This document shows, piece after piece, positions 6,698 through 14,957 of a DNA stretch of 15,076 nucleotides. The position numbers and the translations under genes were made by a program. Below the pieces are notes generated by a model. The model searched no databases. It worked only from the letters and a program-made list of their open reading frames with translations, and was not told the DNA's origin. The DNA is taken from the NCBI GenBank assembly GCA_945957225.1, contig CAMFKK010000018.1, forward strand, positions 1-15,076. The letters are read 5' to 3'. Source of the stretch: an uncultured Sphingobacteriia bacterium. Its GTDB lineage: Bacteria; Bacteroidota; Bacteroidia; Chitinophagales; Chitinophagaceae. Each line of letters opens with the position of its first letter. The first letter of the stretch is position 1.

Positions 6698-8119
6698 TTA
6701 TAATTTAATGCCTAGACCTTTGTAAAATTCTAGCACTTTTAATTTGAAAACGTATTCATAATGGTTACTTAATTCTGTAATCCTTGCGGTGAACACATTG
6801 TTACGGGTGGTAATCAAGTCCAGTGTTCCCAATAGTCCTACATCATATCTTTTTTGTGCATATTCTAAAGCTTTCTCAGAAACTGTTACACTTTTCTTAG
6901 AAGCATTGTATTTCTGTAAAGCGGCATATGCGTCCTGATAAGAATTGTAAATATTGGATCGGAGGGTTTGCTTTTCTTGGTCGTCTTGCAATTGTGTTTG
7001 ACGCACATTAATCTTAGTACGTTCCCACTGAGTTCTTGCTTGGTGTGCATTAAATAAAGGCACGCTTAAATTCAAACCCAAAGCTTGACCAAAATAACGA
7101 TTCAGCTGAGCACCAAATGCTACTTTGTCAATACCAACTATTGCATTTATGGGTGCAAAAACTGGATATTGTTTGGTATTATCCAATGCATAAGCTCCAG
7201 TTTGACTAACCATTGCTTGGGTGCGATAGTCATATACGTTATTGGCAAATCGGGTACTCAAAGATCCAGATGCTGAAAGCGTTGGATACATAGCCCCTCT
7301 AGAAGCAGCTACCAATTTCTGTGCTGCTTCAATGCGCATAGCAGTTACTTTTTGTTGTGGCTGATTGGCAACGGCCAAATTATACACTGATTCTGGCTGT
7401 AAATCAATTAGATTCTCTACAGGTATACTTGATACATCGGGATAAACAATATCAAAAGCAGTAGCAAAGTCTATATTCATAATGGCTTTCAAATTGATCA
7501 AACCCTGTTCAACACCAGCCAATGCTTGAATATACGTAGAACTGTCTCTTTCTACTTGTGCTTCAAATTGAATGGCGTTCAATTCTGGTTGACTACCTGC
7601 GGCAACCAGTTTACGGGTATTCATCAATTGTTCTTGTGACTGCTGCAATTGCACTTTACTCACATTGGCCTGTTCTTTGCGCAACATCACTTGTAAGAAT
7701 GCATTGGCTACAGTAAGGGCTAGGTCATTCTTTGTTTTCTCAATATTCATTTGATCGGCCTTTGCAGAAATGGCATTGGCTTCAATATTGTTCTTTCTGG
7801 TAAACCAGTTGAAAATGGTATAATTAGCCTGGAACCCAATATTACCACCAGAAATGTCAATATTTTCAAAAACGTTGGTGGTTGGGTTAATATTCAATCC
7901 GTGCTGGTAAGTGGTGGTGATGTTGGCATTGGCATTAGGTAGTCGGGTCATTCTAACCTGATCGGCCTGTAATTTTGACAAACGCGCTTGCACATCCGCC
8001 TGTTTCACGGAGATATTATTTTGTATGGCATAGTCCACACAACGGCGCAAATCCCATTTTTCCTGAGCAAAGGAATGAAGGGTAGCTGTTAAAGCAAAAA
8101 GGGTGAATAACTTCTTCAT
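6698..8119 (-). CDS. TolC-family outer-membrane efflux protein
   Basis: Outer-membrane channel component for a tripartite export system. I choose ATG 8119-8117, giving MKKLFTLFALTATLHSFAQ, a clean signal peptide ending near FAQ-EKW (473 residues in all); a TTG three codons upstream is less likely. After the signal come WDLRRCVDYAIQNN (the usual 'lsL.eav..Al.nN' start of the OEP domain), two repeats of long coiled-coil helices with many Gln/Asn/Ala, and a second repeat ending in ALEYAQKRYDVGLLGTLDLITTRNN, which matches the family's 'y..G..s.ldll.ar..l' signature. The product ends in FYKGLGIKL. It is upstream of, and co-oriented with, the adaptor gene (40-base gap), so the two very probably work together. 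Confidence 0.92.
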   Translation of the reverse strand: MKKLFTLFALTATLHSFAQEKWDLRRCVDYAIQNNISVKQADVQARLSKLQADQVRMTRLPNANANITTTYQHGLNINPTTNVFENIDISGGNIGFQANYTIFNWFTRKNNIEANAISAKADQMNIEKTKNDLALTVANAFLQVMLRKEQANVSKVQLQQSQEQLMNTRKLVAAGSQPELNAIQFEAQVERDSSTYIQALAGVEQGLINLKAIMNIDFATAFDIVYPDVSSIPVENLIDLQPESVYNLAVANQPQQKVTAMRIEAAQKLVAASRGAMYPTLSASGSLSTRFANNVYDYRTQAMVSQTGAYALDNTKQYPVFAPINAIVGIDKVAFGAQLNRYFGQALGLNLSVPLFNAHQARTQWERTKINVRQTQLQDDQEKQTLRSNIYNSYQDAYAALQKYNASKKSVTVSEKALEYAQKRYDVGLLGTLDLITTRNNVFTARITELSNHYEYVFKLKVLEFYKGLGIKL

Positions 8120-8125
8120 ATAAAA

Positions 8126-8133
8126 CAAAAATA
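8126..8133 (-). promoter_or_regulatory. Possible -7 box of the TolC-HlyD operon
   Basis: TATTTTTG on the minus strand fits TAnnTTTG exactly, six bases before the chosen ATG. The best upstream element is TTTC at 21-base spacing (one mismatch to TTTG). If real, the mRNA leader would be very short. Confidence 0.4.
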
Positions 8134-8203
8134 CAGCAAAGCCCTGCTCCTACAGAAAAATTAGACAGACGGAAAGGAATTAGACTAAAAGCGTCAAAAA
8201 ATC

Positions 8204-9376
8204 TTATGAAAGGTGGTGAATAGCCAAAAAAGCCTGTTCCAAGTCCTGAATCAGGTAATCCGCAGACTCTAATCCTACATAAAACCGCAAGAGCCTATGT
8301 TCGGGATTGGCCGCATCAAAATTTTCGGGCTTCATACCAGCACATTTTGGGATAATTAAGGACTCATGCCCTCCCCAACTTACCGCCATTAAGACATGTT
8401 TGAGGGAATTGCAAAAGGTTTCAATGGTATGGCATTCCTTAGCCATAATACTAAATGTGAGCAAACCCCCAGCTCCAGACATCTGTTTTTTGGCCAATGT
8501 ATACTGCGGAAAACTAGGGTCAAGTGGATAAATCACTCGGTCAATCCTAGGGTGATTCTGTAAAAAAGGCAATACCTGCAGCATGGTTCTTTCAATTCTT
8601 TCCAATCTGGCGTCTAGGGTTCTAAGCCCCCTGATCAATAACCAAGCATTAAATGGCTGGATGCCAGAGCCAATATTCATGTACTCACTATTGAAAATCC
8701 GCTCAATCATAGATTTACTTCCACTAAGTACACCAGCCACTACATCACTATGCCCGCTAATATATTTGGTGGCCGATTGTAAGACTAGGTCAATTCCCAT
8801 AGCAAAGGGCTGTTGATATAGCGGGGTACAATGACTATTGTCTATAATGGTTATAATACCGTTTGCCTTTGCAAGAGCAGCCACCCCTTCTAAATCCTGT
8901 AATTCATAAGTCCAGCTATTGGGCGATTCTAAATAGATGACACTGGTATTGGCTTGGATCCCATTTTTAAAATTGTCCAAGTCTGTTCCATCAATATAGG
9001 TATGGCTTACCTGAAAACGGGGCAGGATCTCTTCAAACATTTTCTTGGCCCAGGTATAGGGATTCTTGACACTTAAGATATGGTCACCCGATTTTACATT
9101 GGCCAGTACTGCAGCAAAAATGGCGGCGGCCCCACTATTGAATACCAAACAGTCTTCGGATTTATCTAAGGCTGCTAGTTTTTTTCTAAGTATCTCCACC
9201 GTTGGATTCAAGCCCCTGCTATACAACCAAGTGCTGTATTCGTCTTCAAATGCTTTGCGCATCTGGTCTACTGTCTTGAAGGCAAAATTGCTGGTCTGAA
9301 CAATTGGCGGGGCGATGGCTCTAAAATAATCATCCCTTTCCTCAGCCAGTTCATTGAGTATATAAGATAGTTCCAT
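8204..9376 (-). CDS. Cys/Met-metabolism PLP-dependent enzyme (cystathionine synthase/lyase family)
   Basis: Fold-type I PLP enzyme of the trans-sulfuration family (cystathionine gamma-synthase, beta/gamma-lyases, methionine gamma-lyase, O-acylhomoserine sulfhydrylase). Its 390 residues are the usual length. Visible marks: YSRGLNPTVE (52-61, phosphate-binding Tyr/Arg from the partner subunit), FNSGAAAIFA (79-88), IIDNSHCTPLYQQP (177-190, D179 to the pyridine nitrogen), and SATKYISGHSDVVAG (201-215) with the Schiff-base lysine K204. The late AVSWGGHESLIIP segment aligns with the family's 'SLGG.ESL..P' loop. In the active-site Tyr region the sequence is NPYTWAKKMF, without the cysteine that marks methionine gamma-lyases. 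The exact reaction cannot be assigned from sequence. Its ATG overlaps the stop of the upstream permease gene as TAATG, indicating translational coupling and a shared substrate or pathway. Confidence 0.9.
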   Translation of the reverse strand: MELSYILNELAEERDDYFRAIAPPIVQTSNFAFKTVDQMRKAFEDEYSTWLYSRGLNPTVEILRKKLAALDKSEDCLVFNSGAAAIFAAVLANVKSGDHILSVKNPYTWAKKMFEEILPRFQVSHTYIDGTDLDNFKNGIQANTSVIYLESPNSWTYELQDLEGVAALAKANGIITIIDNSHCTPLYQQPFAMGIDLVLQSATKYISGHSDVVAGVLSGSKSMIERIFNSEYMNIGSGIQPFNAWLLIRGLRTLDARLERIERTMLQVLPFLQNHPRIDRVIYPLDPSFPQYTLAKKQMSGAGGLLTFSIMAKECHTIETFCNSLKHVLMAVSWGGHESLIIPKCAGMKPENFDAANPEHRLLRFYVGLESADYLIQDLEQAFLAIHHLS

Positions 9377-10779
9377 TAGTCAAGTTCTTGATGAGTGGAT
9401 ACAATGGGGGTTTTTGAAAATCGCTGCGCGATGAAATAGAGCAACATAAAGGCGGCTAAGACACTAATTCCAATGAGTGCAATACTAGGTGTTTGTAGGG
9501 TAATACTTACGCCTACAAATAGATAAGCTCCCATGAAAATCAATGGCAACAAGGGGTATAGCTTCATTTTATAAATACCAGTTCCGTCTAAATGCTTGGT
9601 TCTTTTGCGCAAAATAAAAATAGTGGCAGATGAAGCCACCATGCCAAAACAGTCTAAAAAGATGGTAAAGTTTAGGATTTTTTCAAAAGTTTGGGCAAAG
9701 AATAGGATGACCACGCACATGCTGGCAAAAATGGTGAGTGAGAATACCAGCACATCATTTTTCTGGGATTGTTTGCCAAATATTTTTGGTAGCGCCCCCT
9801 CTGTACTCATGGCATACATAACGCGAGGATTGCTCATGAGTAAGGCATTGACATAAGCTAATACGCCAAAAAATAGGAAGAAGGAAAAGATATCGGCCCC
9901 CGTTTTACCAAAGACCTTGCTCATGACCACATAAGCAATTTCACGCTCGCCCTTCATGTTTTCAAATCCAATGATATGGTAATAGCTCAGATTCACCAAT
10001 AAGTATAAGCCAATGATAATGGCAATACCAATAAAGATGCCCCGAGGAATATTTTTAGCGGGTTGGGCAACTTCATTACCAAAATTGATGGTCTGCTGAT
10101 AACCGCCATAGGTAAAGGAAACGGCAATCAAGCTAACCCCCAGACTTTGGATCCAACTAATATCAGGTGTGGGAACTGCTGGTGCGGCAACTGTTGTATG
10201 CCAGCCAGATTCCGGAAAAAACAAAGCTGCAATCAAAACCAGAATCATCCCAATTTTAATGAGCATCAGAAAATTCTGCGCCTTGGAACTCATGCGTAAC
10301 CCACGCAAATTGATGAAATAAAAAATCAAGATGGCTGCGCAACTAATCAAGGCTTTATCCGTATCGGTCCAATTGATTTGTGGAAATAATTTGGTGATAT
10401 AGCCACTACCAATCAGGGCAACCCCGCTAAGCGATGCTGCATTACTGATGAGGATGATACAATTAATGGCAAATGCAATACTGGGGTGATAAGCATAGGA
10501 GAAAATCTTATAATATCCCCCGGTTACGGGGAAACGGCTTCCTATTTCTGCATAGGTCAATGCCCCACAAAAGGCAAAGAACCCACCCAATAACCAAGCT
10601 GTAAAATAAACCGATGGTTCAATAGCGTCTTTGGCACTGGTGGCTGCTGATCTAAAAATACCCATCCCAATGACCAAACCCACCACAATCATGGTGAAGC
10701 TAAATAGATTCAATTGCTGTTTGCCTTGCATAATCAAATAGTAAGTGATAAATGTAGTAAACTTCAACTTAAGAATCAT
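9376..10779 (-). CDS. APC-family amino-acid permease
   Basis: Inner-membrane secondary transporter of the amino acid-polyamine-organocation superfamily, most like the LAT/SteT-type branch. The product has about 12 hydrophobic helices. TM1 holds IVVGLVIGMGIFRSA with the unwound G-x-GIF substrate-binding motif, TM2-3 hold GALTYAEIGSRFPVTGGYY (the family's 'alsyaEl....P.sGG.y'), and TM6 holds SFTYGGYQQTINFGNEV. The longest frame starts at ATG 10779, but the first 16 residues (MILKLKFTTFITYYLI) are unlike the family. ATG 10731, giving MQGKQQLNLFSFTMIVVG, fits the usual short N-terminus better, and I favour it. The gene ends in TAA overlapping the start of the PLP enzyme. Substrate unknown; an amino acid used by that enzyme is a reasonable guess. 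It is divergent from the phosphatase gene. Confidence 0.92.
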   Translation of the reverse strand: MILKLKFTTFITYYLIMQGKQQLNLFSFTMIVVGLVIGMGIFRSAATSAKDAIEPSVYFTAWLLGGFFAFCGALTYAEIGSRFPVTGGYYKIFSYAYHPSIAFAINCIILISNAASLSGVALIGSGYITKLFPQINWTDTDKALISCAAILIFYFINLRGLRMSSKAQNFLMLIKIGMILVLIAALFFPESGWHTTVAAPAVPTPDISWIQSLGVSLIAVSFTYGGYQQTINFGNEVAQPAKNIPRGIFIGIAIIIGLYLLVNLSYYHIIGFENMKGEREIAYVVMSKVFGKTGADIFSFFLFFGVLAYVNALLMSNPRVMYAMSTEGALPKIFGKQSQKNDVLVFSLTIFASMCVVILFFAQTFEKILNFTIFLDCFGMVASSATIFILRKRTKHLDGTGIYKMKLYPLLPLIFMGAYLFVGVSITLQTPSIALIGISVLAAFMLLYFIAQRFSKTPIVSTHQELD

Positions 10780-10819
10780 TTCATGGGGTGATTAGCCAAA
10801 AAATCCGGTAATTCGCATC

Positions 10820-11425
10820 ATGGAAATCTACCTGATCAGACATACCACCCCCCTTGTAGAAAAAGGCATCTGTTATGGACAAACCGATTTAGATATTACA
10901 GAAAGTTTTGAGGCAGAAGCCAATGCCATTCGCGCCAGCCTTCCTACTACTATTGAACAGGTCTTTAGTTCTCCTTTACAACGCTGTTCCAAATTGGCCA
11001 ATCATCTCTTTCCAAATCATGAAATAACGCTACATCCCCATCTGATGGAACTGAATTGTGGTGAATGGGAAATGCAATACTGGGACGCCATACCAAAACC
11101 CGAAATTCAACCCTGGATGGATGATTTTATCAATGTGGTAGTACCTAGAGGGGAGAGTTATCAGCAATTGCATGATCGGGTGCTGGCTAAATTCTTAGAG
11201 ATTTCAAGTACTGGTAAAACTTCGGCCATTGTAGGTCATGGAGGAGTCTTAAGAAGTATTTTGGCTCATATTACCGGAATTGACTTAAAAGAATCCTTTA
11301 GTGCCTTTCAATTACATTATGGGGCGGTGGTGAAAATTGTTCCATCGGCTGAAGGTTATGCATATGAGCTTTTACACAATATTACCCCCTCTACCAAGGA
11401 ACAACATAGACCTTCTTTCACCTAA
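10820..11425 (+). CDS. Histidine phosphatase family protein (alpha-ribazole phosphatase-like)
   Basis: Phosphoglycerate mutase-like phosphatase using a phosphohistidine intermediate. The 201-residue product starts with MEIYLIRHTTP (R7, nucleophile H8), followed by GICYGQTDLDI (16-26), a segment typical of the alpha-ribazole phosphatase branch. SSPLQRCSKLA (50-60) gives the phosphate-pocket R55, ELNCGEWE (77-84) the acid E77, and IVGHGGVLRS (137-146) the second histidine H140. All catalytic residues are present. No other cobalamin gene is visible, so a B12 role is not supported by context, and the true substrate may be another phosphomonoester. It is the first gene of the plus-strand run; MarC follows after 26 bases. 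No signal peptide, hence cytoplasmic. Confidence 0.9.
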   Translation: MEIYLIRHTTPLVEKGICYGQTDLDITESFEAEANAIRASLPTTIEQVFSSPLQRCSKLANHLFPNHEITLHPHLMELNCGEWEMQYWDAIPKPEIQPWMDDFINVVVPRGESYQQLHDRVLAKFLEISSTGKTSAIVGHGGVLRSILAHITGIDLKESFSAFQLHYGAVVKIVPSAEGYAYELLHNITPSTKEQHRPSFT

Positions 11426-11451
11426 TTAGTATCTTTAATAAAATCAGGCAT

Positions 11452-12030
11452 ATGGATTTTCAAATTGACCAACTCTTAACCGTGAGCTTTACCCTCTTTG
11501 CGGTAATTGATATTGTGGGATCCATTCCCTTATTGATTTCATTAAAAGATAAGATGGGCGGGATCCGCTCTTTTCAAGCCACTTTTGTATCTGGGGGTTT
11601 GATGATCTTATTCTTGTTTGCCGGGAGGCCTTTTTTGAGAATCCTAGGATTAGACATCAGGAGTTTTGCTGTGGGGGGTTCTATTGTAATTTTTTTATTG
11701 GGTTTAGAAATGGTATTGGGGCATGAAATTTTCAAGGGCGATAAGGATGCCAAATCTGGCTCTGTAGTACCCATTGCTTTTCCCATCATTGCCGGAAGTG
11801 GTACCCTTACTACCATTATGTCTCTCAAAGCCAATTTTGACGAAACCTATATTTTGGCTGGCATCATCATTAACCTAATTGTTGTCTACATAGTACTCAA
11901 ATCTTTAAAAATGATTGAGCACGCGTTGGGCGAAGCAGGTTTATTGGCAGTTCGAAAATTTTTTGGCGTGATTCTTTTAGCTATTGCTGTTAAAATCTTT
12001 AGCTCCAATATTGGCGCATTTGGTAAATAA
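11452..12030 (+). CDS. MarC-family integral membrane protein
   Basis: A 192-residue, about six-helix inner-membrane protein of the MarC/UPF0056 family. Typical pieces are FTLFAVIDIVGSIPLLISL (14-32), GGSIVIFLLGLEMVLG (75-90) and VPIAFPIIAGSGTLTTIM (106-123), the family's 'PlA.PliaGPGaitt' loop with Ser in place of the second Pro/Gly-flanked proline. Function is unknown; the early link of E. coli MarC to multiple antibiotic resistance was later withdrawn, and structural similarity to LysE-type exporters has been proposed. The TAA stop overlaps the ATG of the next gene (TAATG), so translation is probably coupled. Confidence 0.92.
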   Translation: MDFQIDQLLTVSFTLFAVIDIVGSIPLLISLKDKMGGIRSFQATFVSGGLMILFLFAGRPFLRILGLDIRSFAVGGSIVIFLLGLEMVLGHEIFKGDKDAKSGSVVPIAFPIIAGSGTLTTIMSLKANFDETYILAGIIINLIVVYIVLKSLKMIEHALGEAGLLAVRKFFGVILLAIAVKIFSSNIGAFGK

Positions 12031-12344
12031 TGGTCAGTACTATTCAACATATGATTAAATGGATTTGGAAAAACTTTGAGTTGCTGTTTTGGTCCGCAGC
12101 CTTAATAGCATTGTTTTTCCTTCCCGTAAATAAGTCTGAGACCTCGCTTTGCGTGTTCAGTTTACTGGGTTTTGGGCATTGCCCTGGCTGTGGCATTGGG
12201 CATTCCATCCATTATGCGCTCCGTGCAGACTTTGCTAGCTCCTTTTATCATCATCCACTGGGAATTTTAGCAGTTCTTGTTATATTTAACAGGATAAGGC
12301 TACTAATCAAACAAAACAAACACCATGAGCAACAACCTAATTAA
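12030..12344 (+). CDS. DUF2752 small membrane protein
   Basis: A 104-residue protein of unknown function. Two hydrophobic helices (about 17-32 and 76-93) flank the DUF2752 signature SLCVFSLLGFGHCPGCGIGHS (39-59), with the CPGCG motif at 51-55 and a further Cys at 41. The paired cysteines next to a membrane helix suggest metal binding or a redox role, but nothing here proves it. The start at 12030 gives a TAATG overlap with the MarC gene; an internal ATG at 12051 (MIKWIWKNFE) is possible. The 3' end overlaps the TM2 gene by 20 bases. In Bacteroidota DUF2752 and TM2 genes are often found side by side. Confidence 0.85.
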   Translation: MVSTIQHMIKWIWKNFELLFWSAALIALFFLPVNKSETSLCVFSLLGFGHCPGCGIGHSIHYALRADFASSFYHHPLGILAVLVIFNRIRLLIKQNKHHEQQPN

Positions 12345-12678
12345 CTTAATTCCTGCATTAGAAGGAGAAGAACTGATCTTTTTGCAGGCCTTAACAAGAG
12401 AAATTCCTGAACACAAATTGCAAAGTTTTATAGCCGTTTACAATGGCAAAAGAAGAAAAACAGACCAAGTATTATTGGGCTGTATTCTTGGTTTTTTTGG
12501 TGTAGCTGGTGTACAACGTTTTATGGTGGGTGAAAACGGCATGGGCATCCTTTACTTTTTTACTGGTGGGCTTTGCTTAATTGGTACCATTGTAGACCTA
12601 GTGAATCACAAAAGATTGACTTTTGAATACAACCAACAAATGGCCCGTGAATCTATGGCCATGGTTGCTTCATTTTAA
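12325..12678 (+). CDS. TM2-domain protein
   Basis: A 117-residue membrane protein with a C-terminal TM2 domain: VLLGCILGFFGVAGVQRFMVGE (49-70), the family's 'all.ffLG.fGaHrFYlG' with QRF in place of HRF, then GMGILYFFTGGLCLIGTIVDLV (72-93) ending in the conserved acidic 'D.' of the second helix. The N-terminal 45 residues are hydrophilic, with EGEELIFLQALTREIPEHKL, and are probably cytosolic. TM2 domains occur in many proteins of unclear function. The start overlaps the DUF2752 gene by 20 bases, and the next gene begins two bases after the stop. Confidence 0.87.
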   Translation: MSNNLINLIPALEGEELIFLQALTREIPEHKLQSFIAVYNGKRRKTDQVLLGCILGFFGVAGVQRFMVGENGMGILYFFTGGLCLIGTIVDLVNHKRLTFEYNQQMARESMAMVASF

Positions 12679-12680
12679 AG

Positions 12681-13817
12681 ATGAAAAAGCTTTTTTATAT
12701 AGGCTCACTTGGTCTCTTGATTTTTGAATTGGCCAATGTCTATTGCATTATGCCCATGCCTGGTAGTCAGGAAATGAATAGCTTAGACGCTGCTTATTTT
12801 CTCTATACTTGGCGATGGGCATTTCGCATTTTTTTTGGTTTGCTCTTGGTTTGGGGATGGTTCAAATCTTCCTGGCCAAAAGTTTGGCAGGCCTTGGTAC
12901 CTGCTCTTGTCTTAGGAGCAGTGATCTATGTGGTCAATTTTCAAATGGCAGCGGATAGCATGTTTTATCAACCTTCTAGTCTGCTTATGAAACCGGTTGC
13001 TGAAAACAAAGTGGATAGCAATCGTTTGGTTTTAGGAATTGTGGGCAAACAAGAAACCAAGGCCTACCCCATTCGGTTTATTGGATACCACCATTTGGTC
13101 ATGGATAGTTTAGATGGCAAACCTGTATTGATTACCTATTGCACTGTTTGCAGAACTGGCCGAGTTTATGAGCCCATTATCAATGGTACTACAGAAAATT
13201 TTCGCTTGGTGGGTATGGATCATTTTAATGCCATGTTTGAAGACAAAACAACGGGCTCTTGGTTTAGACAGGCAAATGGTGAAGCAGTTACTGGTCCTCT
13301 AAAAGGAATGGAATTACCAGAATACCCAAGCTATCAAACAAGCTTGGAAGATTGGATTAAATTATATCCATCTACTAAAATTATGCAGGCAGATCCAGCC
13401 TATCTTAAAAGCTATGATACCAGTTTAAATTATGAATCTGGAAAAAGCAAAAAGCAACTAACAGGTACAGATAGTCTTTCTTGGAATAAAAAATCTTGGG
13501 TAGTGGGAATAGAAATAGGCAAGACCAGCAAAGCCTTTGATTGGAATAGATTGGTAAAAGAAAGAATTATTTATGATGTCATAGAAAGCAAACCCATGAT
13601 GCTAGTCATTGGCAAAAACAACCAAAGCTTTTTTGCTTTTGTAAGAAGTACAAAGGATGAAAGATTTACCTTGTTTCAAGATAGTTTGTTAGGCGCTACA
13701 CACAAATATTTGCTAAACGGAAAATCTGTTGACAGTAGCGCGAACCTACAACCAATACCTGCCTACCAAGAATTTTGGCATAGTTGGAAAACCTTTCATC
13801 CTAATACACTTCAGTAA
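12681..13817 (+). CDS. DUF3179 domain-containing membrane protein
   Basis: A 378-residue protein of unknown function. The N-terminus holds about three membrane helices (approximately 3-23, 43-60, 68-88). The rest is the extracytoplasmic-looking DUF3179 region: ITYCTVCRTGRVYEP (151-165, C154/C157; many relatives have a 'YCPLC.t' type motif here), GMDHFNAMFEDKTTGSW (178-194), then RQANGEAVTGPLKGMEL (196-212), the family's '...G.ai.GpL.G..L' stretch, followed by the 'W...yP.t.v' segment DWIKLYPSTKIM. The paired cysteines may bind a metal or form a disulfide. It is the last gene of the plus-strand run, two bases after TM2, and converges with the adaptor gene after a 7-base gap with no visible terminator. 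Confidence 0.87.
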   Translation: MKKLFYIGSLGLLIFELANVYCIMPMPGSQEMNSLDAAYFLYTWRWAFRIFFGLLLVWGWFKSSWPKVWQALVPALVLGAVIYVVNFQMAADSMFYQPSSLLMKPVAENKVDSNRLVLGIVGKQETKAYPIRFIGYHHLVMDSLDGKPVLITYCTVCRTGRVYEPIINGTTENFRLVGMDHFNAMFEDKTTGSWFRQANGEAVTGPLKGMELPEYPSYQTSLEDWIKLYPSTKIMQADPAYLKSYDTSLNYESGKSKKQLTGTDSLSWNKKSWVVGIEIGKTSKAFDWNRLVKERIIYDVIESKPMMLVIGKNNQSFFAFVRSTKDERFTLFQDSLLGATHKYLLNGKSVDSSANLQPIPAYQEFWHSWKTFHPNTLQ

Positions 13818-13824
13818 TAATTTC

Positions 13825-14952
13825 TTATTCTTCCACTTTGTTTTTCAAACTCATGAGTAGAGAATAAGTTCCTTTGACTACAAATTCTTTACTAGCCAAT
13901 TTCTCTGCGTTTAGAATTTCTACAAAACCCTTATCTACTGTTCCGGTTTCTAAAAGATGCATGCTATAATCCTTGTCTGTATTTTTGATAAAACCGTATT
14001 GCTTTCCTTCAAACAAAACAATGGCTTCTTCTGGTAACACAAAGGCTTTTGTATTTTTAATGGCAATCTCTGCGTTCATATAGGTACCTGGAATCAGGGT
14101 CTTGTCATAGTCTTCAAAATGGCAGTGCACATCTGTGTTTCGGTCCTCTGTAATGTCTTTGCCAATCAAGAGAATTTCACAATCGTGTTTTTTCTTGGGC
14201 TGGTTATTGGTATATGCTACCAAGGGTTGACCAACATAGAGCTTGTCAATGTCTTTCTCAAAAATCTTTAAAGCCAAATGAATATCCGTAGGATTGATCA
14301 GTTCAAACAAGACTTCAGTAGGAGAAACATATTTCCCAATATTCACATTCACTTTAGATACATAACCATCAATGGGTGAAAAAATATTGATGCTTCTAGA
14401 AATATTGCTCTCAGATAATTTGTCCACGTTAATCCCTACTAATTTTAATTTCTCTCTGAAAGCACTAATCAAGACCTGCTGGGTTTTAAATTCGGTTTCA
14501 GCTTGTTGAAAAGCTTTGTCAGAGGCGGCCTGTGTCTTATTTAAATCGCGCTGGCGCTCGTATTCTTTTTGCAGATAACCAATCTTTTCCTTGGTGGTCA
14601 AATAGTCTTGCTGCAATTGAATGTATTGCTCTCCTTCAATCACTGCAACAGCTTCTCCTTTACTTACGTGTTGACCAGGCAATAGTTTGGTGGTTTTTAA
14701 GTATCCTCCTAGTGGAACACTAATAGACACCATATTCTGCGGGGGTACGTCTATCTTACCACTTACTTTTAGAATAGAGGAGATTTCTTTTTGCTGCATC
14801 AAAGCCGTTTGAATACCGGCACTTTTAAACTGCGCGTCTGTTAGTACCACATTATTGGGGACAACAGCTTTTTCAATTGCTTCTGGTGCTTTTTTATTGG
14901 AGCAGGCCTGGAGCAAGAGCAGGATGGATAATATATAAGTTAGTTGTTTCAT
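13825..14952 (-). CDS. RND efflux periplasmic adaptor lipoprotein (CusB/CzcB-like)
   Basis: Membrane fusion protein of a tripartite RND pump, probably for heavy metals. The 375-residue product has a lipoprotein signal peptide, MKQLTYILSILLLLQAC with lipobox LQAC and C17 as the lipidated residue. It continues with SGKIDVPPQNMVSISVPLGGYL (about 64-85), LLPGQHVSKGEAVAVIEG (lipoyl half), a helical hairpin with YLTTKEKIGYLQKEYERQRDL, and NIFSPIDGYVSKVNVNIGKYV (second lipoyl half). A CusB-like barrel follows with HLALKIFEKDIDKLYVGQPLVAY, VHCHFED and LIPGTYMNAEI. The adaptor starts five bases after the stop of the upstream gene fragment, so it is downstream in the same operon. Metal specificity cannot be read from the sequence. 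Confidence 0.9.
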   Translation of the reverse strand: MKQLTYILSILLLLQACSNKKAPEAIEKAVVPNNVVLTDAQFKSAGIQTALMQQKEISSILKVSGKIDVPPQNMVSISVPLGGYLKTTKLLPGQHVSKGEAVAVIEGEQYIQLQQDYLTTKEKIGYLQKEYERQRDLNKTQAASDKAFQQAETEFKTQQVLISAFREKLKLVGINVDKLSESNISRSINIFSPIDGYVSKVNVNIGKYVSPTEVLFELINPTDIHLALKIFEKDIDKLYVGQPLVAYTNNQPKKKHDCEILLIGKDITEDRNTDVHCHFEDYDKTLIPGTYMNAEIAIKNTKAFVLPEEAIVLFEGKQYGFIKNTDKDYSMHLLETGTVDKGFVEILNAEKLASKEFVVKGTYSLLMSLKNKVEE

Positions 14953-14957
14953 GACTT

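Noticed and set aside
8120..8203. Terminator between the PLP enzyme and TolC genes
   Set aside because: Only a short AGCA/TGCT pairing and a T run without a stem are seen, so I cannot support a hairpin terminator, and read-through from the permease operon remains possible.
10820..11425. Cobalamin-pathway gene cobC
   Set aside because: The motifs fit the alpha-ribazole phosphatase branch, but no other B12 gene is nearby, so I keep the general histidine phosphatase call without a symbol.
11574..11834. Minus-strand open frame of 86 codons inside the MarC gene
   Set aside because: The MarC frame has clear family motifs over the whole stretch; the antisense product has none.
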